64,000 nucleotides of DNA from Marthasterias glacialis (taxonomy: Eukaryota; Echinodermata; Asteroidea; Forcipulatida; Asteriidae), in contig OU452228.1 in the NCBI GenBank assembly GCA_911728455.2, forward strand, positions 8,482,129 to 8,546,128, written 5' to 3'. The notes beneath the pieces are model-generated. The model saw only the letters and a list, made by a program, of their open reading frames with translations. It did no database searches and was not told where the DNA came from. The translations under genes and the position numbers were made by a program. Below are positions 47,701-62,700 of this stretch, piece after piece (within the stretch, counting starts at the first letter, position 1; each line of letters begins with the position of its first letter).

Positions 47701-50700
47701 TGTGTACTTTTTCTTTCGTAGAAAAAAGGGATCCAAGTGTTGAAGTTGGACTGGAGCTCAATTTTTTCACGGGGGATTGTCAGGCAAATAACACTGAAAT
47801 CAAAGAGGACTTCTTCAATAAATTCCAAATATTTAGCCAGATGATTCCAGGATTCTGTCCAGTGGACATTGGCTGTACCTTGGAGAATGTTGAAGTGTCT
47901 TGCGGCCCAGCGGACCCACCGGCGGGACGTCGACGACGACGACAAGCCAATAATGTCCTGTCCATCATGTTCACAGTTAAGGTTGATGCACCAGAGCCAG
48001 CAGTGGATCAAATGCAGGTGATTACATTTCTTTGCGTTTATTTGAATGAAGGAAAGAGTAGTGCCATAGTCATTTCAAACTGGCAGGGTTTGGGCTTATT
48101 GATAAAGGACTGAGGTAAAAGGTTAGGTCCTTAGTCACAGGGCCACGACTCTACTGAAGACCAGCAGGGTCTAGGCCTTTATACAAAGGACCGAGCAGAA
48201 TGATACAGCGATTTAAATTTCAATTGGAAATCCATCGTTAAGATTTTCTCACAAATTCTCAATTTTTTTCTTCACCAGTTTTTTTTCTCCCAATAGACTT
48301 GTTGCGCGACCCACATCACGTGACCTGTAGTGCAACGGCACACCCAGGATTAATTCTAAAGGTGGGGGGCTCAAACAAATGAACGGGTGGGGTCCAGGGG
48401 CTGGCCTTCCTGGTTGGGTCCAGGGGTAAAGCCCCTGGTGGGGGTCCAGGGGGCCAAGCCCCAAGAAGCTCTGAGCTTTTGACATTTTGGGGGTTGAAAA
48501 GTCCAGCTCCGTATGACTAAAAACAGAAATTACACATTTTTTAAGCACGTACGTGTGATACATATCAATCAAACTTTTAATGTTACTGGGATTATTTCTG
48601 TAGCATTTACGTGCTGAAAGAAAATGATTTCTCACAAATCAACCGGGACGGGATCGGTCGTACTTCATGTTATTTAACGTCAACTCTTTTTATGACAACT
48701 CGGACAACTCCATGTATGACTCAAGACATTTTTTGTGCACAATGTCAGTGAATATGCACCATTATTAAAAGGCAATGGACTACAAGCGCAGTAGCCAGTA
48801 GCATTGGCCCAATCGAGGACTGAAAAAAATTTTGTTTTTACGAAAATCTTTATCTCTCTCTCCAAAAATAAGCTAACATGATAGTTAAAATCAAAATTAG
48901 TATTAAGACTTATTTGAAGATAATTTGTGATGAGAGCCAACTTTTACCTCGCACACAAACAATGTATTGTCTTTAATGACTGACAGCACAAATCAGTCAA
49001 CATTGTGATTCAGTAACGAGACAACAATACTTAATAAAGGCAATACGAAATCAGCGGTCAGCCTGGGACTCCGATTCCACATTGTAAGCCCTGCAGTCTA
49101 ACCACATGACTATCAGCCTGCTTACATGGCGCATGGATATACATTCTGCATGGCTTGCATCGTGATCACAATTCGGTGTGCGTTTGGGGGCACTTTCCAG
49201 TGAAGTTTTTCACCTTTATCTGCACTGTAAAAATGTAAACGTGTAACCGGCCGATGAGAAAATAGTTCGCCTTGGCGATAAAGCAATCCAGGAATTCTAT
49301 TTTGTCATTTCCTAAATGACATATAGAAAAAATAGTTGTGAATCGAAAGAAAAAAAGCAAGTGGCACAAGATGAAAAGAAATCCTTGCCGCCGCCGGAAA
49401 AACTCAAACCCACACATTTGTGACTTTTCTTCTTCCCTTCTTCTTCTCCTTCGCCTCTCTCTTTCCATCCCCTTGCACCGTTTTTTTTTTTTTTTTTTTT
49501 TTTTTTTTTCAGAATCCTCTTGGGGGGGGGGGGCTCAAGCCCCTCCGAGGCCCCCCCCCCTTGGGTGCGCCGTTGCTGTAGTGGGTATTGAATGTAAACA
49601 AACACGACATAATTTTGGGTTCAATGTTGTGTAGTAGGCGACGTATCTTTACAAACAACTTAACTCTCAAAATGGCAAACCATTATTATGCAGACAATAG
49701 TGTGATGTCGGTGAAGTGGTCAATAAAAGCTGAGTATTATAATTATTAATGTTATTTTTATCAATAATTTTGTTTCCCATTTCACAGAGCAGCATGCCAT
49801 CAACCAGTTCTGACAACCTCAACTCCATCAGCATCTTGGACAATTTCATGGAAGCCATGGACAATATCGTATCAACCGGACAGTTTAACATAACAACCGG
49901 GGAGGGGGAAGTTCTCTCACCGACTGGTTCACTCAATGTTGTACGCCCAATAAAGCTCTTGTGCGAACTCGGTGAAGTTCTACGCAATAACTCCTGCAGT
50001 AAGTAGTGTCAAATTATCTTTTGCGGTTAAAGGGTGGGGAAACAATGTGACAAAATATTGTTCAGTAAAAGTGTAGTTTTATATTGCACAACGTACATCA
50101 TAGTGACGCTCCTTGTGCCAAATGTGTGGTTGCATTGATTTAAAAGAGAGAGAAACAAGATGGCTGCCTGATCAAAGCCTTTAACGACTCTAAAGAGATT
50201 CATTTTCATATTCCACAACAAACTTGCTCAAATTTCATTTTCACCATGCAAAGTTTGAAAAATGTTTTTTTTATATAATTCTTGTAAACAGTTGTTTGCC
50301 CGTCCGGTACCTACCATGACTTTGAGGGCGGTGTTTGTCGCGACTGCAGTGTTGGTTATTATCAGGACATGGATGGTCAGCTTGACTGCCAGCAGTGTCC
50401 ACAAGGAACTTCCACTCGACGTACCAACGCCATATCGATTGAAGATTGCAAAAGTAAATTTTCTACTCCCTTTTTATACTTGATTAACAATAATAGTGCA
50501 AAGTTTTTATACAGCACTTTATCACACTTTACGAGGGTCTCAAATTGCTCTTTATTCCTACAACATGTATGCAAAGCTATGTTTGATTTATGAGACCCAT
50601 TTATACAGCACCATGTGAGGGTTAACAAGGTGATGTGGCTCAATCTGCTGCCAACCATGCCCCAAACACATGGGAAAACCCCATCTCTTAACAATAAGGG

Positions 50701-53700
50701 TACTGGGTTCTTTTGCAGGTGTTACGCAACACGCAGGACCTATCCCTTAAAACCCTTTTGTCAGCCACAAGATGATTAAATTCAGCAGGTACTACCAAAT
50801 ATGGCCATAACTTTTTTTTCAACGGGCCAAAAAAGCCAAGATTCCATGTAAACCTCACCCCTGGTATACCTCACAAGCCTGTAGACTTTCATTGGCCAGA
50901 CCCTAACCACTGCAGAGTAAGGAGTGTTGAAAGACAGCAGCCACCTGTCTCCGTGCAGTAATTGATTGACCCTTGTGCTAAGGGTCAGTGGCACAAGGCG
51001 GTATGCACTTTGTGAAAACAACTTGCGGCCGCACACTGATCGTAAATAACACAAGTGTAAGTCTTGACTGGTGCTCCAATTCACCCACATGGTCTTTTAT
51101 TATAGCTTTGGGCATGCATCGGGGGGGGGGGGGGGGGGGCGTTATTGACCTAAAAGACAGGGTGTTGATAAAAAATCAGCTTGTGGATACACAGCGTAAA
51201 GTTTTCATTGTGGATGACCCCAGTTAAAAGTCCCTTCCCAACAACGAAACAATTATGGTTGGGCGTTTTGCTCAAGGATGCAAGTGTCACGACCAAGAAC
51301 CGAACCCACACTCTGGTGACAAACATCAGAATTTGACTCCAGGAAAAACAGTTCAGTCGAATCAAGGGAGAGCATTCATAGACCCTATCACAGTTGCTCA
51401 TTCTGATTGCCTCAATTTCTGATTGCCTCAATCCAAGTAAATTCTTATGAACATGCTCAAAATCCATGGCAACACATGAACTGTTCTATTATTTGTGGGT
51501 TTTTTTTTTTTGCCCATACACCGATTGTGTGTTAAGCACTGTATACTCAGTACTTTCCCGAGTCCTGTGAAATAAATTCACAGGCATATTCCTTGGGTGG
51601 GATTCAAACCCACGACCCCCGCCATTCTAGAGCAGATGTCTTACCAACTAGCCTACCGAGATTGACCGGCAGCTAGAGGCAGTTTGAATCCTGGATAAGG
51701 AATATTATTTGTGTTTTTGCCCATACACCGATGTGTGTTAAGCACTGCATACCCAGTACTTTCCCGAGTCCTGTGAAAAATGAAAACCTGTTCTTTGTTG
51801 CTTTCACTGCAGTTGAAAAAAAGAAATGTAGCTGTTGCAAACTGCTTACTAACTATACAAGCCTTTGAGAAAGACTCTGCTAGGGTCTAAACATGAGGCC
51901 AGTAAAAGAAAAAAAAAAACGTTTTTGCATTTCACTAAAAATTATCCCTTGAATTGGTGAAATTTTCACTGGTTGGTTGCATGGTGTGTTTCTTGAGAGG
52001 ATTTGAAGGAAAACGATGATGTAATTTCCATTAAAATAGTCTTGTTTTTTGGGTTTTTTTTAGAGCCATGTCCCAAGGGGACTTTCTCCTCTTCTGGTCT
52101 GCAGACATGCAAGGCGTGTCCCAAGGGTTCTTATCAGCCAAACACCGGGTCAACCTCTTGCCGAGTATGCCCTCATGGACTGACAACCTGGACGGAAGGC
52201 GCTATAAATGCAGATGAATGTTCAGGTAGTGTAACTCTTCTCTGTCCTAATCTTATATGTGTATTACACGCATGGATGACGTGTGTACACTCAGATGTTT
52301 CCCCTGCCTGGAAACGGAAGCCGTTTAGTTAGGTTCTTGTGTAAAATCTGAATACCGGAGCAAAGGTCTCCCTGGCATTCCATTGCTGAGCATGCCCAGA
52401 CCACACACATGACGTCTAATTTTGCGCTTTCTGGATATTGAGACTGAGGTGTTTTTTGTGTCATCCCCGATGACAGACCTTTGTCCTTTTGTTCCATGAA
52501 GAGGATTATGAGACATCGAAAGGCTTCCGCTATTGTTTATTCATTGTATTTCAGCTCAATAGAAGTCAGTCAGAGTGAGCCAGGAATCGAGCCATGGTTC
52601 CGGGTTTAGAACCAAACCTATGCTGTAGGTATTGGCCGATATTTTGCAATTCACATCACGTGAATTTGACATTTTCTTGGTTGGGAAAACAAAACGCACA
52701 ACGCAAAAAGAGAAACTTTGTTTTCTTGGCTTTTTAAAGTCAGTGTTTCTATGTGCCAGCGGTACTCTCTAAGTAAAATGATTCTGGCAATCGCGACAAA
52801 ATAATCCCATCAGGAATGTCAAGAAATCTTGTTGAGAAATATGTTGCTAAATGATTTTTTTTATTGAAGATTTTTTTTCTTGCAAGATTTCCTAAATTGA
52901 GAAAAACACCAAGAATGTTTTTTTAATTTTATTTTCTAGGGAGTGACACAAGAAAATGTACTAATTTTCCATAAATCAAGAAACAAACAAGAAACAAAAA
53001 TCTTATGCTTTAAGAATTACAGTTAAGGTTTTCTTAATGATATCGAGAAAATATTTCTTAATTCAAGAACTTATTTCATATAAATTATACATTTTTTTCT
53101 TCTCTGAAAACATGTTCATACAAGAGGTTAAGAAAATTTTTCTTGGTATGAGAAAATGTATTTTGCTATAAAAGTAAGAAATTATATCTCATTTGTTATT
53201 AAGACGTGTGATTCTAATAATAAAAATTAAGAGTTATGGTTTTGAAAAGGACAATTTTCTAGTTAAATATTTTGACAAGATCGAAAAGCTTAAAAGAAAT
53301 CCTGTCAGTGGTGTTTTATAAAAAAGCATTTTACAATAAATCTATTTCCGGATAATCAGTCTGTGGGTAATGTTTCATAAAGCTTCACAATTAATGTTAT
53401 CTCCAAATAATCACTTTTAAACATAATAATAAATAATAATAATGGAAATGTATATAGCCCCAAATCCAGTTTAACCAAAATGCTCCCTGGCGCTTTACAA
53501 TCAACCGGGATATATAGATAAAATAATGATTTGTAAAAGATTAAAGAAAATATTTAAACTATTTAAACAGTTTAAAACTCGCAAAAAAAATAGCAGCAAT
53601 GTAAACCACATACAATGAAAATTACAAATAAACTCAGAAAACAGGATACAAAAATTAATTGAAAAATACTATCTAAAATCAAGAAAAACAAGCAGGCGCT

Positions 53701-56700
53701 TGCAGACACCCCGGACAAAAGAAACGACAACACCCTCCTGGCCAAAATGCCACACAAGGAAATCTGTATTATACCCTGAACTATCCTGATATAGAGGGGA
53801 AAAAACACTGGACAGACCTAGCAAAGTTGAGGAATTGCCTCAACTATCCTAGGTTAAAAATTCAGTCGGCCAACCTGTTTGTTTAATCCTAGGATAGTTA
53901 AGGAAAATGCCTCAACTATCCTAGGAGAAAAAACAAGGTGAATGCACCTGTTTTTAATCCTAGGATAGTTAAGGAAATGCCTCAACTATCCTAGGAGAAA
54001 AAACAAGATGGATGCACCTGTTTTTAATCCTAGGATAGTTAAGGAAATGCCTCAACTATCCTAGGAGAAAAACAAGGTGAATGCACCTGTTTTTAATCCT
54101 AGGATAGTTAAGGAAATGCCTCAACTATCTTAGAAAAAACACTGTGATTATATCAAGTTTATTCCCTAGGAGCTTGTTTTAGGAACAAGCTCATTACTGA
54201 GGAAGAACAGTGACAATATATTTTTTGGTTTAATTCTAGGATAGGAAATGCCTCATTTATACTGGCAAGAAACCATTGGTGAACATTGATTGTTTCTTAT
54301 CCTATGATTGAAATATTTGCTTGTTCTGTGACAGAACAAAATACATTGAAGCTTTTCTTAGGGGAAACATGTACCTTCTTTTTTAGTTACATGTGGCCTT
54401 GAAATTAACTTGATGTAAAATTTCATTTTGTTTAAACTTTGGGGATGGCATGGTGCTTTGAACTACCTCTTCACTCACGCTATCACTATAAAGCAATAAA
54501 AAAGCTGCGCTAACGTTTTCACTATATTCTTGTTCGATCTGTCAAAGTAGAATTGTTTGCAAAAGTACTTTTAGCAAGTTGAAAGAGGATGAAGTGAATC
54601 ACACAAATGTTTCCCCTGCCTGGCAACGGAAGCCGTGTAAAGACACCATAAAGTAGTTTTGGACCACTTGAGCAAAGGTCGCCCAGTCATTCAACTGCGG
54701 AGTGGCACGGACCACACACACGCTCTCTAACGCTTCACCCACACAAGGACAACAAAAGATCTGAAATATATTCACATTTTTTAGAAATGAAATCTGTAAG
54801 ATCTTACAATCACTGTACTGCCTAACCAAGAAAGAAAGCACTCTTTTTCCTACTCACAACTCACTGAAAAACAAGATGGCCGACTTTGAAAAATTGACAG
54901 CTAAAAAGTTGCTCTAGGTCAAAGGTTGCACTTTAGCCTCTCTCCCTCCCCCCCCCCCCCCCAATTTAAGAAAATATTTCTTACTATTGCGTTAACCATA
55001 ACCAGATTTTCTTATTAGACATTTCTGGTTTTAAGAAAGGAAGTTGTAATTGATGAGTACAACTGGATAAGTTTTCATGTGTTAAGAAAAACAATACTTG
55101 CTTAAGAAAATCATCTGGCATTGCATGAAACTGTTTTCTTACTCAAGAAAAATAGTTTGAAAATAAGAAAAATGATTCCTCAAATGCAGCTGCGCCAATT
55201 CTTTGGAATAATCATCCTTATCAAATCTGTCATGACGTTTCTTACCGACTTCAAAACATCGCTCAAAACTCCCGACTTGTGTTTTTTCATGGGTTGTTAT
55301 AACGTTTTCCTCTTCAAATGTTTGTCTGGTATTACATTTTTTCTTTTGTTGTAAAAATTGTCGTTATCTAGACCAGCATGCACCTCATTCCACTGCTAAA
55401 TGCCTGCATCTCCATATAACTGTTTTGCGCGTAAAAAGTATTTTCGAAGTTGTTTATACAGACATAGTGGATTTTACTTATTTTTCAACAAAAATAATTC
55501 CAGACCGTGGCTGTAAAAAATAATGGTACACAGAAATAGTTTTGATTTTGATATTTGGATAATACGAAAACATAATCTATCATGCATTTCCTATGACATT
55601 TTCAATTGAATAAAAAATTCTGTGATATTTGAGGGGGAATTCAAATTCAGTGAAATGGGCATTTTTGTTCAAGCTTTTTGCGGCCGATATGGTGTTTGGC
55701 TTGAGATGCTTGTGGCCGACATGAGTGTTTTAATGGAAGTTGCTTACCACTTTACTTTTTCAGTGATAAGCTAGCTGGACATTTCACTAGTCCATCAGCT
55801 TTTTTTCACTTGTCCATGTTAAAAAAAACCTGTCTTGTAGTAGTTCTCTGTTGGGTGGAGAGTTGTCTCTGAAAAGTTGGTGTATTCTCAGAGCCAGCAC
55901 TCATCCCGAAAAAGATTTACACGTGGCCAGACCCGCAAGAAGGACTAGAAATAGTTCCTTCTACACCATGCAAAGCTTCAAACATCACTAAGTCCATGTT
56001 TTATAATAATAGGGATGCTTTCCAACACTGAAGTAGCCAGCTGGACCACTTGGCGTGAATTTAACTGGTCCTCATGTGTTTTAACTAGCATTTGGCCAGA
56101 GGACCACTGTTAAGGGAGAACGCTGTCGGCTATGGTCTTTTTAAGGGTATGGTAACTTGAGAAAAAAAATATTTGAATTGATTGACTATTAATCAAGTCT
56201 AAATAAGGAGATATTTTTTACCTTTACAGGTGAATGCCCGTTTGGAACCTACTCGAGTACTGGCTTCTCACCGTGTAAACCCTGCCCTATGGGTACCTAT
56301 CAACCCAGATCCACCCAGACGTTATGTATCGAATGCCCTGATGGGTTGTATACCCATAGACAAGGTGCACACGATCTGGCTTACTGTCAAGGTATGTGAT
56401 GTTTCAGGCTTCATGTTTAGGAAAATATCGCCTGCATTCTAGTTATTTGCTTACTTTTAATTCCCACACCATGCAAATCTTAAAGCTGCAAATCTTACTG
56501 AGATATGATATTTCCCTATTTAAATCTGACTTCCGATTCTTTAGGTCTTAGAAAATCAGTAAGATCGGTCATAAATAATTGTTTTAGCATCTTCATCATA
56601 ACAGTGACTGTGACAAAGGGACAGATAAAATTTGTGCCCGCCTAAAACTTAAAGTGCTCTTTATGCTTAACAAGAATCACAATTTGGTTGAAAATCATAA

Positions 56701-59700
56701 AAAAAAATTAATTTTGTATGTAGCAATTGCAAAAACATCTGAGCAAATTAAATTGCGTGCACGCTCATGTGTGTGAACTGAGTTGCCACTAAGCGCGAGT
56801 GTGGGTGTGCCGCAATCAAAGCCTACATTATTACCGGCTATTATGAATGAAGCATAATGATCACGTAAGTTTGTGAGTATTAGGCCTTTTACCTTAAAGA
56901 CGCCCATTCGTCAATGCACGACAAACAAATTCGTGCCACGAAAGATCACCTTTAACTGGAGCACGCATTGTATGTAAACTAGGTACGGGTACATGATCGT
57001 TTTGCGCCACAGAAACGGTCATCGGGTAATGGTGACGAGCGGGCATCTTTTAGGGGATAGAAGGAATTGTTTGTTTGTTTGTTTGTGTAAGCAATTGTAA
57101 GTTTGTTGGTTTTTTCTTATTTTGTCTTCTTTTTATTCTCATGTGTAGATTAGCACTGAAGGTCTACCCTTTTTATTTGTTTTTTTTTTAAGATTTATAA
57201 ATAATGCCTGATGTAATCCCATGATTTTCTTAAATATGTCCCATCCGAAGGACAAAGCAATAATGGTTGAGTGTCTTGCTTAAGAACCCACACTCTGCTG
57301 ATCAGAAAGACCAGAGCTCGAGTGTGGTGCGCTTGACAGCTCAGTCAAGACACGCCTTAAATTTGATAAAATATTTAGTTTATTTTGGGGAAGATTATGA
57401 ACCATATATCAGACCCTCTCATCAATCCTGTCAATGTGTCCCTGGTTTGAATCCTAGCTCCATATGTGAGTAAAGTTGTACGTTGGTTCTCTCAATCTCT
57501 CCTGTGCCACAAGGGTTTTTCTCCAGGCCATCCGGTTTGCCTCCCTCCGGAGAAAACCAAACACTTTTGCTCTCAGGCTGTGCTCCGTGGTATATGGGTT
57601 GATGTGGCTGGCTGCCGAAGGCACCCTTGAATGCCTGCAGCTCGAACACATGTAGCCGCGTCCTTCGCAATTCAGCTTCTCAGCTGCCAGTAAGGATGAT
57701 CAGCCTCCCAAATTATTATTATTAGTTTGTATTATTAATTAAGCAAGTTTTTTTTTTCTTTTGTCCCTTACACAGTGATCAATGAATGCGAGGATGACGA
57801 TTCCAAGGAAGGGCTGTGTGGCCCCGATGGTCTGTGTGTCGATCTAGCCAAAGGGTACCAGTGCATCTGTAAGTTTGGTTTCACCGGATCGGACTGCAAG
57901 ACCAACATCAACGACTGCGACCACGACCTGTGCTTGAATAACGGGACATGCGTTGATCTGGTGGGCGAGTACAGGTGTGACTGCACATCTGGGTTTGCGG
58001 GTGTACACTGCCAAGAAGACATTAATGAATGCGAGTCGGGTAAGTCCTATATTTATACTCAACCAGTTGGCGGCGAGTGACGTGTGTATACCAGCCAACT
58101 TTTCCCCCTGCCTGGAAACGGAAGCCGAATAATTATGGTTTTATGTAAAATCGTAATACCGGAGCAAAGGTTGCCCGAACATTTTACTGCTGAGCATGCA
58201 CACGCCGTCTAACGTGTCGTTTTACCCACACAAAGACCCAAAAAGGTCTTCAATATTTTAGCGCTCTCCAGCTGTTGAGGTGGTTTTTGTGTAGTTCCCG
58301 ATTCCAGACCTTTGTCTGTTTGTTCCAAAAAGAGGATAACGAGGCATCAAGAGGCTTCCACCATTGTTTATTCATTGTATTTCGGCTCAATGGAGGCAAG
58401 TCAGAGTGAGCCAGGAATCGAGCCATGGTTCCGGGTTTAGTACCATTCCTATGCCGTAGCTGTTTTATGCTTACATCGATTGTGATAAGTGCTGTATACT
58501 CAGTTCTTTCTGAGTCCTGTCGGAAAAACCCTACCCGCTACTCAGATGGGACTCAAACTTTTTTCATCACCAGGTCTTCTCGTTGTTCTAGCAGTTCACA
58601 GATTTACTCTTGAACAAAGGGATAGAGGTTCACATCTCACTGGTTGTTTGTTTTAAATTGATGTCTGTGTCATTTCAATTCTTTCAAGTTTTGTTTCAGT
58701 AACTGATTTTTTTTAAAAAGATATCTTGTAAATCATAAATTGTAATTCATAATTCTTTTGCCTTGGTAGAGGCCAAACAGGGAAATAAAAATCTTCATCA
58801 TTGTCATTGCTGGTCAACAAGGTTGCTCGCTGTGTATGACCAGAAAATAGTTTACCAACTTATCGTAATTAACTTTAATTATTTTTTTTCTGGTATAGAT
58901 CCATGTTTCAATCGGGCTGTGTGTATCGACGGTCAAAACTCTTACAGCTGCGAATGTGCGCCAGGCTTCACGGGCGACTCCTGTGAGGTGAACTTCTTTG
59001 ACTGTGCATCAGACCCCTGTCTGAATGATGGAACATGTGTTGATCTAGCTCAGGTAGGATTATGGAAAATCACAAAGATATTCTTATATCATTTGTAATT
59101 TTTACCCATACACAAGGATGTTTGTTAAGCACTGTATACTCAGTACTTTCCCGAGTCCTGTGAAAAAAAAATCACAAGCATTTTCCTCAGGTGGGATTCG
59201 AACCCACGACCCCCTGTCATTCTAGAGCAGATGTCTAACCAACTAGACTACCGAGACTGCCCGGTAGCTAGGGGCAGTTCGAATCCTATTAGCAGCGGGT
59301 ACCACAACCATTCTAATTGGAATCCTGACTTTTGCCGAAATTGAAGCAGATGTCTTACCAACTTTGAAGATATAAGTAAAATGTGTTGTGTTTTGTGGTG
59401 GCCAAGCAGTTGTACAATAGAAATAAACCAGAGAACAGGGACTTCCTATATCGCCCCCATGCAACCGCAACATTCCTTATGGCGTCTCAAATAGTCTACC
59501 CTTAGAATCCTGACATTTGCCGAAATTGAACGGTATAATAGAGGGCATCAAAATAGCGAGCCTGAAAAATATGGCGTGTTTTCTAAGCTTGAATCGCAGC
59601 CTTAGCATGCTCACTTAGAGGGCAATCATGGAAGTGCGTGGAGCGATCGCGATGTCTGTGTTCATGCCATTCCACACGTTTTTGTTATGATACACATTCA

Positions 59701-62700
59701 CAGCGATGGTAAGCGAACGCGTTTTGGCACAGCAAGGCATGCAAAGGTTACACTATTTTGTTCTCCATAGACAACACCAATGGCTACAAAGTCCCCATTT
59801 TCTGATTTATTTCTATGAGTTGTACACACAACTGCTGAAATTTCCGCGTCGATACTGTGAGTTGAAATCCCTCTCAAGGCACTTGTGACCTCATTTAGCA
59901 TGACACTTAACTCATACATAGTTATTGAACATTTTTTATGGTATCCTGAATAAATTTTATTAACATTTTTGATCAAGCTACTTCAATCACATGAACCATC
60001 TCTCACAGGTACCCATTTACCCTTGGGTGAAGAGAAGCAATTGTAGTTGAGTGTCTTGCTATGGGACACAAGTGTCATGGCCGGGATTCGAACCCACACC
60101 CTGATGACTTAGCCACCAGCACTTGAGTCCGATGCACTAAAACTGGTCGCAGTTTCAGGCTGGGTACTTCCCAGTGACCTGAGATGGTTTATAACTTACT
60201 AACAGTAGGGTTGTATACTGGCATGTGCATGCATTGTGCACTCCCAGTAGTGGAACTTCTGGCCGACCTTTGTTCCAGTGTTCTGTTGTACACAATGGCG
60301 TGTTTTCTCGGAGCAGCGCAGCCAAAATTTTACCGAGGTGGAATCGGGAGGAAGTTTTCATCACCACGCGGTCTTTTAGGTCAATAACCCCCCCCCCCTG
60401 CAAGCCCAAAGCTATTACAAATCACTGTGGGGTGGGAGGGGGTGAATTGGAGTGCCAGCCAAGACTTAGACTTGTGTTATTTAAGATCTGTGTGGGGCAC
60501 AAGTTGTTGACACCATAGAGCAAGGTTGACACAAAGATATCCTTGGCACAAGGGTATCCCATTAGTGCACTGAAATATGGTGGCTGTTGTACCTCAACAC
60601 TCCTTACTCTGCAGTGGTTAGGGTCTGTCCAATGGGAGTCTACAGGCTTGTGGGGTGTACCAGGGGTGAGGATTACATGAAATCTTGGCCTTGTTGGCCC
60701 ATTGAAAAAAAAGGTTATGACTATATTTATTTGGTAACATTGAGCCCGTTTAATGCCTCTACAGGGTTTTAAACAGCGCCCGTTTGCTGGCTCGGACAAT
60801 ATTTTTGTGTATACGCAACATCAGGCCCCATGCTGGTTAACAAGCCATGAGTGCTATACTTTGCAGATATCAGGGCTTTGAAAATGTTCATTATTGCTTG
60901 TTGTGTATTGTAGAACTTCACGTGCTGTTGCCGGCCTGGCTTTAAAGGACGCCTGTGCGAGACGACAGTGGACCATTGTGCCTCATCACCTTGTATGAAT
61001 AATGCTACCTGCATAGCTAGTTTCAACTCAGTCTCTTGTGTTTGCCAACGAGGCTTCACTGGAAAAAGGTAAGCGTTTCAATTTATGCAGAAACAATTTT
61101 CTCCTGAACCTCTGATAGGAAAGATACATAAATCAATACAAAATACATCCTCCTTTGAAAACTTTGGGAATAACGATTTGACTTATTTTGGAACCATTTT
61201 TGACATTGTTAGCTAAGTTACTTTTTTTACAAATTAATTTGTTTAAATTTGTATGAACCAAATCACAAACTTGGTAGCAAGTTTGGAAAAAAGTGAGCTT
61301 TCATATAAAAGTATGGATAGGATCATTTCCAGCATGTGTTACCTTTGCAAATTATTTATTTTTCGTATCATTTCATAGTTTTTGTATACTAAATGTTATC
61401 AAAAAGATTTCCCAAATTGTGAAATTTATAAGTGTTCAAAATGGCTTTATTACTAAAACAAAATATAGAAATATAACTTAAATGCAGTTTGCATAGTAAC
61501 AGACAAACAACTTGCTTATAAAACAAATATTTTTGGTAAAGCAATTTAAATTTGCAAAAAAAGAACACATTTCTATGAGCTGGCTGAGATCACATGTGAC
61601 ATCACAACATCACATGTTTACAAAAGAGCCACAGAGCCTGGACTTCCTGCAGGCATGATTTATACACAGCCCAAAGGAAGAACACATCAAATCTTATATA
61701 TTTTTTGGAGATTGCACTGTCTGATTTTTACCAACTTTTGGTATGAAGAAAGGGGGAACATCTGATAACTTTTTTTCGGCTGTTATTTTTATTTTATTCG
61801 TGTGGAAATTATGACACAAAATGTTAAACAATTTCCCATTTGACCAGTGTAGTGTCTTGCCTGTCAAGAAATGCCCTGGAATGTACAAGGTCACTGTTTT
61901 TGTAAACAAAGGTCACATGGTCTTACTGCACAATGGCAGTGCACGTCCATAAAATGGTCTCGCAACTGAGTGGAGCGGATAATGACTCAGTCAACGCACT
62001 CCGGGTTCTACTTCAATGACGGTTATCCTTGTATATCATTCAGGTGTGAAGTGGACATCGATGAGTGTATAACGGAAAAGGTGGTGTGCCAAAATGGTGG
62101 AACTTGTCAAGATGTCCTCAACGGTTTCAAGTGCGACTGTTACCCCGGTTACTCTGGAACTTACTGTGATGCAGGTACAGCAAATAATCCCCAATTCTAA
62201 ATTTGTGACGTTTCTAAAAAAGAAAATCAATTTTCTACCTACATCAAATTCCATTTTGGTTAGTGTTTATTAGCCACAAGTTTGACACGTTTTTAAAATG
62301 TGACACAGCGCATTTACTGTCAAGTAGAGTGGCAGGATCGACAATGTTGTATGTGTCTGTTCTTTATTGATGGTGCTATTTGTCAAAAACACAAAGACCT
62401 AAAAAAAAATTTTTAAGACAGTCTTGAAAGTTAATTGGAAGCAACAAAGTGATCACTGGGAAGAATCATCGTCAAGACTCGGACTGGGGAAATTTGAACA
62501 CGTCTTAACGTTGCTGATGCTGGAGTGGGAATGGCTTACACAGAATAACAGCATGTTTGTAATCTACCTTAACCCTAGCAGTATTTCGGGCAGACAGCCT
62601 GGTACAGACCGTGTATTGGCAGCTCCCTTTAAATTGGCTGTATTTACTGCATTTGTATTGCTTACAACGCACAATAGTACCTTTATGACAGTTCAAGTTG

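Noticed and set aside
49338..49634. Basic/serine-rich small protein
   Set aside because: It lies across the T-run and G-runs of the nested hAT-like element.
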